Below are positions 38,201-50,426 of a stretch of DNA of 64,000 nucleotides, one piece after another. Under the pieces are notes generated by a model, which was given only the letters and a program-made list of their open reading frames with translations, made no database searches and was not told the origin of the DNA. Where the stretch lies: positions 18,243,935-18,307,934 of the forward strand of contig CM076659.1 in assembly GCA_038496675.1 (NCBI GenBank), given 5' to 3'. How positions within the stretch are numbered: position 1 is the stretch's first letter; the number at the start of each line of letters is the position of its first letter. This DNA is from Rachycentron canadum (Eukaryota; Chordata; Actinopteri; Carangiformes; Rachycentridae). A program made the translations under genes and the position numbers.

Positions 38201-39618
38201 GGCTATGAAGCTGAGAAATCATTCTTACTAGAGAAGTTTTGTGTAGTTTTGTGTAATTTCATAATTTAAATTTCAGTGGCTTTGTAAAGAGAAATGACAA
38301 GCAGGTAGAGAAACTGCCCAAAAGCAAACTTTAGACTTAAGAGTAATTTTTTTATATTTGTCAACTTGATTCCTTTTGTTTCCTCACATTGCTTTTTTTA
38401 AATTTTCTTTTTCAGTTTTACATGAATAGATTTTTTATCTAATTTCTCTGCATAACAAACTTTACACATGAATGATGGTGTTTCAGTGTGGAATATCAAA
38501 TGTTATGTTATCACTTATGCTGCAATTGAAAAAAAAGAGAAACACGTCCAAAGAGCTTGGATCTTAAGTCAACAGAGCGATCATTTTACATAAGAACCGT
38601 TTACATGTGCCAAAGCTGTGGAAATACCCACTAACAGCCTAATAAAGTGTTTGTCAGAGGATAAATGTTGAGACTGATGCTGTATTAAATTGAATTTTAG
38701 ATCAATGTCTGTGGGCAAATAAGATTCAAACATTTGAGAGAATAAAATTCCACAAAAGGAATTCGGAGTTAGCAGAGTGGGGACAAATAGATATTACCTC
38801 ATCAGGTTTATATTCCCCTTGACAGACAACAGCTGCTGGAGAGAGACACACTGACATTAAAGTGGTTGAAAGGGTACAATAAGGGAGATAAAGAGATTTC
38901 TTTGCCCTGAAGGAAATGGTTTAGACTCAGCTGACTGCCTATCAGAAACCATAACCAAAAGAAAAGAAAATACTGCTGTCTCGCTCAAATCAATAAGTAT
39001 AGCTTGAAACCCTTTTTTGTCTTCTTAAGATAGCAAACATACAGTACATCATCCACTTAATAATCTCAGATGCCCAGACCTCTCTCCAGATTTTATTTGA
39101 CTTTGCGTTAGTGCTGAGCCAGTGCTACAGGCAAGGTCTGACTGGAGTTATTTGTCAGAGTGAACAAAGGAGGTAAACGTCACAAGAGGGCAGATGTTTC
39201 TGTCTCTGCAGCTGGTTGCAGTGACCCTGCACAACACTGAAGCAGCAGTGTGCTTATTTAAGGGAAGCCGTGGGTGGAGTGGTTGGAGAGACCAGTCTGT
39301 GACAAGGTGTTTGCACCCACTGACAGCTGACAAGTTTGCCATGAACAGCATTGTTTCTCCACGATGAATCCTCAAGAAAGCATATGGAGAGGGAGCTGGA
39401 TGACGGCTTCAACTACAAAAGTTCTGACACAATAGTTAGAGGTAAATGCTAAGGAAATTTTGATCTAACTTACGTTAAATTATACATGGAAATTGATGAT
39501 CATGATGCTGGGTGGGTGGCAGCCATGTTTCTGGAGAATATTTGAATCCTTTCAGGGAATATTCAGCCTGGTAACCTTTGGAAGATCTTATGACGAAGAT
39601 CTTAGACAAATCCCCACC

Positions 39619-39745
39619 TCACTGGCCACTTTATTACATTATACCTGTGCAATTATTTAATCAGCCAATCAGGTGGCAGCAGTACAATGCAGAAAATCCT
39701 GCAGATGATCTCCTGAGGATTTCACATGCAACAGTCAGTGTCATC
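39619..39745 (+). mobile_element. Short derivative of the second Tc1-like family
   Basis: The stretch begins GGCCACTTTATTACATTATACC and continues with CAGCCAATCAGGTGGCAGCA and AATGCAGAAAATCCTGCAGA. This parallels the left part of the element at 19385-20345, then jumps to CTCCTGAGGATTTCACATGC and AACAGTC, skipping the intervening part. A poly-T run follows. It is a deletion product or fragment lying in intron 1 of the CNTNAP gene. Confidence 0.7.
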
Positions 39746-40529
39746 ATTTTTTTTTTTTTTTTTTTTACAGGGACTCCTGCACCAAGATTAGATTACTCTC
39801 TCTAGAAATTCTTGACAGAATGGTTTTAAAAAAAACCCCACAAAAAAAGCTATACATAATACATAAAAAGCTACAAATAATCATAATAATTGTTATAATG
39901 AGTGTAATAATTAAACAATTACAACTATAAAAATACAATGGAACTCTCTTCTACATATACAATACTATACTAAAAGGGTTGATTTTTGCTCTGACCAGAG
40001 GGATCACATGGGACACCTACAGTAGATAATTAAAGCAGGCATTCAACAAAAGCATCTGAAGAAGAGGCAATATATCATAAAGCAAAGTCATGTAATATTA
40101 ATACTGCAGGTGTGGGGAGGGGTCGGGGAGTGGGAGCATCCTGAGGTTTGCAAAGGTGGGTAATTCATCTGTCAAGCCAGAGCTTTCAGAACTTGGCAAA
40201 GCAGCTGTTAAGTCATTAGAGATGATCACCAAACTCTTTTTTTTCTATGCTGCAGACAAGAAGGACTTTGCATATATTCTACCTCAAAGGAGTGTTGCTA
40301 TCCCTGCAAATCATAGGCATACAGTATATTAGCATATGTGAAATGCATTTATATAAGTAATAAGTAAATATATTGTATGTTTCAATTCTTTGTTTGGCAT
40401 TTGTAGCTGTTTATATCCCTCGAGACTGAAGTTACCTATATGCAAACACAGAGGTAATTTGAGCTCTTCACTTCCTTCAATCTGTGCTCACAATCTTTGT
40501 GTCATTTTCTCTGGATACACTGAAGGAGC

Positions 40530-40557
40530 AGCTCAATCAGCACCTGCTGATTGAGCT
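40530..40557. repeat. Inverted repeat, 13-bp arms with 2-nt centre
   Basis: AGCTCAATCAGCA, CC, TGCTGATTGAGCT. In intron 1. Confidence 0.92.
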
Positions 40558-41214
40558 CAGGTGGTTCTTCATTGTGATGGCGAGCTCAGTTGCAGTTTAG
40601 TGGTGGGATTTGTCTGAGATCACCAAGCTCACAGAGGAAATGATATGCTGCATAGAAATGCAGTTTAATGAAGTTATGGCTGTGGAGCAGCAGAGCAGAG
40701 AGAGCAAAGCAGGGCTGAGCAAGGAAGCCAGAAGCAGCTATGAGCAGAGCAGGTGGAGGGAGGAGATGGTGTTGATTTGGCTGATGTCTCATTAGAACAG
40801 TGAGGTAAATGCAGCATCACTTATTGAAAGGGTGCAAAGGTTTGCCTACAGCATTTGGGCAATCCACATCAAGTTCACGTTCAGTTTTAATGAGGGAAAA
40901 ACCTCAATACCCCAAGTCCTAAAAAATGTTTGTTATATGTTAAAACAGTCAGATATTGTCCTCGCTTATTATTACATATTTGATCTTGAAGTTATTTAAA
41001 TGTCCCCCACATCCATGCAGATGTTTTTTGTTGTTATGCAGTTTGGCAAGGGTTATGCTGGCAGTTGCATGAGATAATTTCAGTGACAGCTCAATAATTA
41101 TCATTTTGCATTACCATTGGCAGCTGTAGAGTTCACCATATATGTAAATATAATGCGTGATATAATGAATGAGAAGTGATCTTCAAGCCTGCAAATGTAT
41201 AAATAGTCCCTCAA

Positions 41215-41435
41215 ATGCATAAGCAACCAGCAAGGCACAGACCTCCACCAATGCCAGTTTCAAACAACATATACCAGATGTCAGCAAAATGATCCAGATC
41301 TGGATTTAATGGGCTCTTCCCTGGTCCATTCGCCTTCCCTCCACTAAGTTTGGTGGAAATCAGTTCAATACTTTTTGTGTGATCCTGCTGACAAATAAAC
41401 AGACAAGGGTGAAAACACAACGTCCTTGGTTAAGG
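41215..41435 (+). repeat. Dispersed fish repeat fragment
   Basis: GGCACAGACCTCCACCAATG at the left and CTGACAAATAAACAGACAAG with GGTGAAAACACAACGTCCTT and GGTTAAGGTAAT at the right match a very common fish repeat whose 3' end reads GGTGAAAACATAACCTCCTTGGCGGAGGTAAT. In intron 1. Confidence 0.6.
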
Positions 41436-42286
41436 TAATAGCCAGGAAAGCTCGTCACGGCTAACATACAGAGAACGCTACTGATGAGGCAAAGTGTGCT
41501 TCCAGGATGCTGTGTCTGTCAGATAAAAAGACACAGCTGTAGACACAAAGGAGGTGCATGATGTTAAATTCTGTCTCTGTCTCTCCAGTGTGGTTACATA
41601 AGACCCCCGTGGGATTTTTATCTCTTCTCTCAGCTGATTTGGAGTCAGTGGAGTGTGTTTTCTAATTGCAGCCTAATGACTGATAGTACTGCTGCTCCCC
41701 TAAGCTGTGTGTCTGTGCATATGTCCCTGAATGTGTGTAAATACACATGTATCTGAATCTAGATGTGCTTGTGTGTGTGCGCATCTTAACATAAGAAGTA
41801 AGGAGCCACATGATGCGAGGAGGCCAAGGGAATGCTCTGTATAGTGTCTGACGTGTGCGTGTGTGCACAAAATGCCTATAAATGTGGAGAATGCACTTGT
41901 GTGTGCACATGTTGAGTTCAGATAAGGAATGACTCACCACTCACAGTCAACCTTTGAGGAGAGAGCTTCTCAAGTTAAAACTAATGTGTCACGAGGTGCT
42001 GCATCTAGAGAGAGAGGAGAAGAGGAAGTGCTGTCTTTGCTAAGTCAGCCGAGTGGAAGTGGGTTTTGGTAGCTGATGAAGGCTGTGCTGTAAACTGGTG
42101 TGCTTGGTTATTGAGCAAGATCAGCACATGATTAAATGTTAGAAGTACTTTTACCATAATATTAAGAAGCATCTCTCTCTTTCAGACCCATGCAGCACCC
42201 GAAAGCTGTTGTGTACATGTTGTCATGTTACTTGAAAATTTCATAAGGATTTACAAAACTGTAACTTAACATATTATTATTATTAC

Positions 42287-42312
42287 TAGTAGTAGTAGTA
42301 CTACTACTACTA
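42287..42312. repeat. Perfect 26-bp palindrome of (TAG)n/(CTA)n triplets
   Basis: TAG triplets turn into CTA triplets at a central GTAC, preceded by an (ATT)n run. In intron 1, about 210 bp before the Harbinger remnant. Confidence 0.92.
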
Positions 42313-42809
42313 CAAGACAAGTCACAAGTGACAACCTAATATATGGCTGGACCACCTCTGGTCATATCCTGAATCCTGAAGACAAAGATTAAAGACAAAG
42401 ACTATGCTGTGATTTTTCCCACATTTCCTTGTAAGAGGATCACTAGCAGAAAAAGTGACAGAATATCTTTCATATTCTCTCAAGTGCACATCCTCTGTTT
42501 GTTTTTTATTTACTTCAACTCCAGGGGCCAGATGAATAAAATTCATTTTGTGTGTATGCACAAAACCAGAAACATGCATACCCATTCTATTCGTCAGAAT
42601 TATGTCTCTGTTTGATAAGTCTCCATTTTATTATATAAATCCAATTTGTTGAGAAATTGGGTGCTCATGCACGAGCCTCATTTCCACTCCCACAGTTTGC
42701 CATAAATGGATGAAGACACACCCTTAATCTATCTGTTTGCATACAAAAGTGCTGCTTGCTCCACAAGTTATCAGACATAACACAGACAAGAATCACAAAA
42801 AAGCAATAC

Positions 42810-42990
42810 AATTTCACAGATTGTGAAATTGAGGCTCTTGTTGCATAAATAGAAAAATGGAAAGGTGTTTTATTTGGTGGTCTTAACTCTCGGACCTGGA
42901 AAAAAAGAGGCTAGAGGTTATAAAAGGGAAGCAAAAAAGCACATAAGCACCAGCAAAACCAGAGGGCAACAGGAGGAGGACTGGCAACCC
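42810..42990 (+). pseudogene. Harbinger Myb/SANT-like DNA-binding protein pseudogene (NAIF1-related)
   Basis: The plus strand reads NFTDCEIEALVA, stop, IEKWKGVLFGGLNS and, after two more stops, KKAHKHQQNQRATGGG in one frame. This matches the start and later part of the Myb-like protein encoded by Harbinger elements (pattern NFT..E...LV.....R..VLFGG and ...ATGGG). In active elements this protein helps bring the transposase to the DNA ends and into the nucleus. Three in-frame stops make it a pseudogene. It points towards the transposase pseudogene on the other strand. Confidence 0.72.
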
Positions 42991-43062
42991 CAGGTTTATC
43001 TATTTTGGGCCACACAGCTTTGAATTGTGGATGACCACTATATTGTATTACTGCTCCAGCCT

Positions 43063-43651
43063 ACAGTTTTCTCCGAATGCAGCTTTGAGAGAGTATAATT
43101 GTGTCATGGGTAGATCCTGGCCATTTAGGCACAATGTTTGTGAGAATCATTTGTGCATTACAGATTAACTGAGCACTCATAGAATGACAGTGTTTTCTGT
43201 TCACAAATGATATTATACAATATTCATCCTCTTAAGAATTCCTTATTGTAACATGTGTGTTGGTCAATTACTCTGATCACATTTGGAAAGTCAGGCATTG
43301 CTGCAAATTACATTTTGATGTTGGCTTGCACAACCACATCATATGGGAATCTGATGTACCTTCAATGTAGATTAACAATGCCACCCCATACTGTGGGCAT
43401 GACATGGCTTAACATTGACTGAGATTTCCCAGACCTGTCCACCAGCACCCTATGTTTAAAACCTATATAGTGACAGGAATTGCCTTGTTTATTTGGGTCT
43501 GGTGCTCTGAAGCCTGACTCAGTTCCTTGCACAGCAGAAAGAGAACAGCCCTTGGAAGCCTGAAGCGGTACATAAGCCAATCATTATTATTATCCAGGAA
43601 ATTTGAGCCATCTTTAAATACTTCCTCATCTTCTTGCTTCATTGGAAACAT
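43063..43651 (-). pseudogene. HARBI1-like (PIF/Harbinger) transposase pseudogene
   Basis: Read from 43651 downwards on the minus strand: DWLMYRFRLPRAVLFLLCKE, then after a frameshift SGKSQSMLSHVMPTVWGGIV, a stop, RYIRFPYDVVVQAN, a stop, FAAMPDFPNVIRVID (first catalytic Asp) and, near 43063-43125, WPGSTHDTIILSQS (second catalytic Asp). The order and spacing match HARBI1-type DDE transposases (DEWLL..RFP, SQ..S, IRFP, IPNFPGVIGAID, WPGSTHDS). The C-terminal part with the final Glu is not recognisable. Several stops and frameshifts show it is not functional. Confidence 0.85.
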
Positions 43652-45369
43652 CCTCTAACAATGCAAGAGCTGACATCCTTGCCACGACCATTATGCACGG
43701 TTGCAGTTATTTAGCAGCCACAACCACTACTAGACAGGCACCCATCATGATGAGTAAATATTAAAACAGTATGAAAGACTTACAGAATGCCTCACAATGA
43801 ATATGACTATAATATTAAACAATGTTATAGGAAGCATTAAGCACAAAAACACAATATGGTCTGTATAATACTGTGCACCCTTAATTTAATATGTAGAATT
43901 AGTGGTACAAGTACAAAGCCTTATTTGCTTTACATTTTACACAAAGTGACATTACATGTTCATACAAACTCAAAACTTCCTGTAACTGTTTCAAATTTGA
44001 AAACGTTTCAGTGGACAGAAGCCCTTATATCTTTTTTTGCTGCACTGCAGTAAGCTTATTGCCTCATTTCCGATTCCTGCCATTTCTGTTGTTTACATTT
44101 TATTTTGATTTCCTCAGCAGTTACTGACAGCTTCTCTCTCTACCCCTCCCACTACCTGGCTCTATTTGCTCAGTGTGTCAGATGTTTAGTTATGACTCCT
44201 TTAGAAATAACAATACATCTAATGAAAGTCTAGGTGAAAGCCCCAGTTGGCATCCATACACGATCTAGTTATGAACCAGGTTTAGTCTTTGAAAAAAAGT
44301 CTGTAAATCGAGCAACAATGCTCTAAGTTGGCAACGCTGCAGATTGTAAACACCAAGTAGAACCTGTTTGCACCTGAGACTCAAACTCAGTGACAAAGTC
44401 TTTGTCTGACCAAAGGTGGAAATATGATCAGTCTGTCAGTTGCACTCCAGAATGTATTGCTGGCCCAATGTTGCAGCCCAGCCAACAGTTTTCCAACATC
44501 ACATTATTTGACTTCACATCATTTGTAATTTAAATATCATGGAAACAAATTTAAAAAAAAAAAAAAAAAACTTCTTCCAATGGAGGTGAGGAAAAAATTG
44601 ACTGTGTTGCTAATTTCAGGCAGAATATCAGAATGTTACATCTTGACGTCTTGAGAGGAAGATAAACATGTGACTATAATCTAATTAGTCTGGATGCGTC
44701 ATGCATTTCCCTGAAAAATCCCACTGTCATTTATGATTCATGAGACACTGGAGTTTGTGACAGCGGAGATGAGGAAAGTGAGAGGAAGCTGAGGGGGGAA
44801 GCCCCTCTCATATGTCTTCTTTAGTGTCATTTATGAAAATGTGTGTTCAGAGAAGGGCAGCCATAAATGCGACCCGATGAAGTCAAGGCTACGTTACAGC
44901 GGTGGCGGCGGCCATCGACGTAAACTTGGAGCCATCAGTCAGGAATCTAGATTTATTAACCCAGGGACAAGTAGTTAAGTGATAAAACTGACAGAGGCCT
45001 GCAGTCCATCCATCTGAGTTTGTGATGCATTGATATGTGCTCAAGGCCAGTCCCACTGGAGCTCTGGCTCACGAAACACAAGCTCATTTATCACGCAGTC
45101 CTGTCATCACCTTAGATGACTTGTAGTTGGTTCAAGAATCTGTCAAACTCTTCTAAGGTCAGAGGACTCTGTCACTCATCGTGGGTCCAGGTCCAGGTTT
45201 AGACTAAAAAGGAGTGGCACTGGTTTTCTTGAGATGCATGAGAATCCCTGCGGATAGACTGAGACAAGTGAAACTACTGGTATCAAACTGACAATGAAAA
45301 TCAGTCATTGGGAAATTGCTTGGAAATCACTTTAAATTCACTCTAATGGCATCTAGTCAGAGGATTAAT

Positions 45370-45765
45370 TTTATAATGATGTTATGATGATGACAAAAGA
45401 TGAGGAACAAGATTATGATGATGATAAAAGTGAAGAATGATGATGACAATACACACAGTGATGAAGATGAAGGGAAAAAAATGGAGATTAGACTCAGATG
45501 AAGATGTTGATGATGAATGTGATGAAGATATGAAGACCAATAAAGTAATGGTGATGATGGTGGCGATAAGAAAATGAGGAAGAATAAGATTATGATAATG
45601 TTGTTAATCATGATGATGATGAAGGTGATTAAAACAATAAGGAAGACCAGATTAACAATAACGATTAGGCAGAAAATTGAGAGGAGGATAATGACAATGA
45701 AGGTTGAGAAGAAGAAGAAATATTAATACATGATGATGAAGAGGACGAGAACTGAAGCTTTTCAG
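45370..45765. repeat. Degenerate GAT/GAA triplet-rich, purine-biased region
   Basis: About 400 bp dominated by GATGAT, GATGAA and GAAGAA units with many point changes, purine-rich on the plus strand. It looks like an old, decayed trinucleotide array rather than coding sequence: stops occur in all frames of the plus strand, and the minus-strand open frame is only a Ser/His/Ile-rich shadow. Confidence 0.75.
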
Positions 45766-48700
45766 TTTCTGACTGACCTCTCTGCTGTTAAATTAATTCC
45801 ATATTTATGCTACAACTGAAGAATGGACACATTCCCTCTCTCCTCAATGCTGTTTATATTCTTCCAGCACATTGTGGCACAGTAAATGACTTGTTATTCA
45901 TTGTCACTGTCTAGGGAGTAACATATTTACTCAATGTTGCTCTAATGGAAGCTGCTGACAGTTGAATACTCTTCCTAACATAGATTTTTAGAACAGCCAG
46001 GATGGTGCATTCAGAATTCAGCCGACAACTAATGTGATATTCTACATTTGCAAGAATCTACTTCTGAGGTTGGTGGAGGAGTCCTGGGCATAATTTAACA
46101 AAACATCTACATACTGGAACAGCCTCCACATTTCTTTAGACTGTAAAATTGCCAGCTGCTCCCCATCTCACTCCAAGCTGCCACAAGGGATAATTAGATC
46201 AGATGCAATGTCTTGGTAAGTGTGAGTGCATAAGAAATGTCACTGGTATTAAAGACAGTAGCTGACATTGAAAGCTGCAGGACAAGGCTGAGTCGATGCC
46301 AAAACTTTAAGATGCAACAGAGATAAGGAATCTGACGAGCAATTTAATGACTCAGTTAATGAGGTGAAAGATATAGCACATAGCACACCTGCAGTTCCTC
46401 TAGTGCCAAAGCATTTCTGAAACTTTTTCCCTCTTCACCTAATTTTTACCATACTTTGGATCAGGGTCAGTTACAGAACAGGATCCCTGCAGCTGGCAGC
46501 GATTCAGTGACCAGACTTTTCATGGGCCTTTTCAGGCTCAATTCCCTCAAATTCAACGACCCAACAAGGCATAGTTTGATGGTTTTAAATTTCTAAAATG
46601 AGAAGCAGCACCTTTACAGAAGCTCACAGACAACAATTAGAAAAAGAAAACGGCTTAAATGTGTGAACACTTCCCAACTCTGCAACAGCGATGGCAGACT
46701 ATGTGGTCTCTTGCAGACGGTGACATGGCTTTAATCAGGCTGCTTACTAACATTTATTAATTAAAAAAAAAAAAAAAAATGGCATTTTCTATTTTTTCAC
46801 GGAATATACTAATTTCACAAAAAACACTTTTGATGACACATGTCTATGTGTATTTACAAATTCACAAACTTTAAAGGAAAAGAAGCACAGGAAGTATTTA
46901 AGTCACAGTTAAGAAAGGTCCACATTGTGACTATTTTGATAATAAGTCCAATTATGATCTATCTATGGGAGTGAATTCTTATATGGTGCCATGTAAAAAC
47001 TATTAGGTTGTATGATACAGAGACAAATGAGAATCACACCATGAAAACAAACTAAGGACACGTAGAACAGAGCAGAGCTTTGCATATTTATAAAAGCTAT
47101 CGATCAATATCTTGGAGGAGTGTCATGACTTCTAATACATTTCATCATAAACTAGTATGTGAACTTGTTATATCCTGCCCATCCCGACTCTAAAAAAATC
47201 CAATGTTGATTTATATAATTTCATTGCAAACATCCTAGCTGAAGGGGTGCACCTACTTTAGTTAAGGTTGAAAATCAGATTAGAAATCAGATTTCTTTAA
47301 ATAAAATGCTGGGGCAGAGGACAGTGGTGTATGAAAAAGATCAACTCTGAGAGTAAGCGTGAGACAGCAGGTCTGTCCTTCAGGCATAGAGCCCAGGTTG
47401 AGTCACCCTGTGTCGGCACGCCAATCCTGTTTGTGTGATCGACGCAGAACTTGAAGAACAGGTGACTGTGTTTTAACGTCTTCTCAAGGCAGAGGCTGTA
47501 ACACAAAGCTCTAATGAAGTGTGACTGCAGCAGTGGTGTTGGCAGTGAAGTTGCCACGTGTCACTGACCTGCACCCCACACGCACACACCCACACACACA
47601 CACATACACACACACCGTCTGTCTTTGATGTTTATGTATAATTTAGGCTACTGCAGTGCCGGTGAAAGCTAAATGAGTGCACGTGATGGGTGTTGTACAA
47701 AACCTGGATTGTACAAAGACCAGCTGGCCTCAGGACGATAACAACACAGGCAAAGAGATGCAGTTATCACTGTATTTTTATTGTCTCATTAAAAGTGTGG
47801 AGAATAAATTCTTCTGCTGCTGGAGTGTTGCTATGTGTTTGAAATTATTTTTCTTCTATCTCACTTTTGAAATTTGATTTCTCTTTCTTGCCAAGGGGCT
47901 GGACATTGTTTTATGCTGTGATTGGACTTAATGGTCAAGCCTGAAGACTTTTCTAGCCAATTTCTATGATAATAAATATAAAATGAGAATAAGTCACCTG
48001 CTGTGACGTAAAATCATATTCTTGTTCATATCATTGACTACTAACTACCAGCCAATTTTAAAACATTCTAGCAAATAATGCATTAAACTCATTGCCTTAA
48101 TGGTCTTTTTGACCATGATAGCACTTTCACCAATGCACTGATGATTTTCATTCATTTCCCTTTATTCCAACATCAGTTATCTGAAATGCCTTGTTCAAGG
48201 GCACATTATCTGTTGTATTTTTCTTGCCAGGTCAGTGATTAAAGTCTGTGACTTTCTCTTCATGAGCCATATTCTCTAGCCTTTACAGTACTGCAGCCAT
48301 GGGGTGTCAGTTTTCTGCCTGTGTAGACAGGATGAAAGTTAAACCTAGAAAATTCTGAGAGGAAGGGATTGGCAAGAGAGAACCTCTGCTTTGGTGATCA
48401 ATATGGTAGAATAATCTGCACTATATATGTGCTGAAGTCAGAAAACAGCCTGAAAAGGTGCTTCTGGAGTTGCTGTGAATGCAAAGTAAGTTTAAATGGT
48501 AGTGCTGCTTCAAAAGAGATGAAGTGGGAGCAGTTGTGGGTGAGGAGAGGCATTCTGCCAAATACTTCAACTTGAATCTATAAACTAAAGGTGGTTAAGC
48601 TTCTCAAGGTGCTCCTAATGTTTTTGTATGCCCTTGTCCTCAATTATATGTGGGTGAGGGAGGACATGCGTCAGTGAACACAAGAGCAGTACCAACAGGA

Positions 48701-49229
48701 AGGACTTTCCTTGTTGCGTACAAGTTCCTGCAAGGAGTGTGGACACATTTACTGTGTTAAAATTCTCCACCATACAGAGGGTCAGGCCTTCCCACCAGGG
48801 GAGGAGACTACAAAGAGTTTCTGCTCTGAGCAGAAGCCCTGTGGATTTTTAATCTGTGTAACACACACCCAGAGGGACATAATCAGGAACATGAGCTGGA
48901 ATTTTTTTTCTTTTGTGGTTTGCCTGAGCATTTTGTCTGGTTGTAATCAGAGACTTTACAAACGCACTTCATATCTGTGTGTCATATTATATCAATTTCT
49001 ATATTTGTTCTATTGGTTTTGTTACACTTCTCATTTTTGTTTGTACTCATGTTATTTTGACCTCACCCTCTATGCTTCACTAGTGACCATCAATTAATTT
49101 ACAGTTTCTTGTATATACTAGTTTTACACACCAACGAACAACTATAACATAGATGTACTGTTTGTACACTGTACATTTTACACAAATAGTCTAGTGAGCT
49201 ACTGGCATTTTCTGTCTGGATAGATGGCC

Positions 49230-49690
49230 AAGAGTAGAATCACTGCCTTGGGGTTGTATACCTCTGTCAACCAATCAAGATGCAAGAGATAAGGCCATAA
49301 ACTCAGTTTCTGTTCTGAGTTACAGCATTGAAGAAGTGTTTCTGCAGAACATTAAGGTGTCACAGTGAAGCTGACCTCTTTCCCCTTTAGATACTAAACG
49401 TCATCACTTCATCATTTTATCCTATTAGCCATTTGTGTTAAAGTATGCCATAGTTGGCATTGTGTTTTGTGAGCTGACACTGACCTTGACTTTCATCCTT
49501 TCACTACCAAAATCTAATAACTTCATCTTTGAATCCAGGTGAATGTTTGTGCCAAATTTGAAGAAATTCCCTCAAGGCATTACTGAGATATTGCGTTCAC
49601 GAGACTGGGACAGACAGACAGACAACCTGATAACATAATGCCTCCGGCTACAGCTGTCACAGACGCAGAGACATAAAAAATATCAGCATG
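49230..49690 (+). repeat. Dispersed fish repeat, copy B
   Basis: Second copy of the family at 7376-7690, longer and better preserved at its 3' end (CATAATGCCTCCGGCTACAG ... ACGCAGAGACATAAAAAA). It lies in intron 1 of the CNTNAP gene in the same orientation as copy A. Confidence 0.6.
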
Positions 49691-50388
49691 CATTTATGAC
49701 TGACGATATGGTGGAACATAGTTTTTCAGCATCCATGTGGTAATCCTCACAGCTCATCAGCTGTTAAACAAACAGAGTCCTTTCTCCTGTCAGGAAGGGG
49801 TTCTGGGACAGTTCAGAACAGAAAACAAGACTAATGAAATACAGTTCGATAAATCACAGCGGATCAATTAATGGCTATTAATGCCAGACAGTCCTCAGTC
49901 AAAGTGATGCAGAAAAACATTTCTCTTTCCATTTTCTCTTCATCACTTAAATAATTATCATTGTCAGTCTCACCAGATTGCAAGAAATCCACTTTAATAC
50001 AAGTATGAAGAAAAGGAATTCAACATAACACACCGTGGCACAATATCTACATACTCTCCTGGGATCACAAAGGTCTCAAGGAGTGGGAGGCACAAATCTC
50101 ACTCTAATTTCTTCAGTTTCTGTATTGTTTTTCCAACCATGACAGCTTTTATTATAGATCTTAAGATCTCTATATTTATCATTATTGCTGTCACTTATGT
50201 GTGCAGTATCTGAAAACTGAGCGAGAGAGGAGGGCTTTGTTCAGAATATCATACCAAAATTGAATGTAAATGTACAGTACATGCGCTATTGGTGCTGCTC
50301 AATCACTTTCATTCATCTCCTTTTATCCTTATATAAAACTTTAAATACTGCATCAGCAGCAGGAAAAGGCATAATTCATTACTATATA

Positions 50389-50426
50389 TCTATATGTCTA
50401 TATCTATATAGATATAGACATATAGA
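50389..50426. repeat. Perfect 38-bp palindrome
   Basis: TCTATATGTCTATATCTAT is followed directly by its exact reverse complement, with no spacer. AT-rich; in intron 1. Confidence 0.93.

Larger units (their letters stand above)
42522..43660. mobile_element. PIF/Harbinger transposon remnant in intron 1
   Basis: A left end of the form CAGGGGCCAGATGAATAAAA resembles termini of fish Harbinger elements. Inside are two decayed genes facing each other: a Myb-like protein on plus (42810-42990) and a HARBI1-like transposase on minus (43063-43651). A matching right terminal repeat could not be found, so the right border is the end of readable coding sequence rather than a true terminus. All frames are interrupted. 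Confidence 0.8.

Noticed and set aside
45357..45611. 84-codon minus-strand frame rich in Ile, His and Ser
   Set aside because: Shadow of the degenerate GAT/GAA triplet field.
48711..49097. 128-codon open frame on plus, Cys/Tyr/Leu-rich
   Set aside because: No recognisable domain and no matching splice sites or partner exons; hydrophobic content follows from AT-rich codons.
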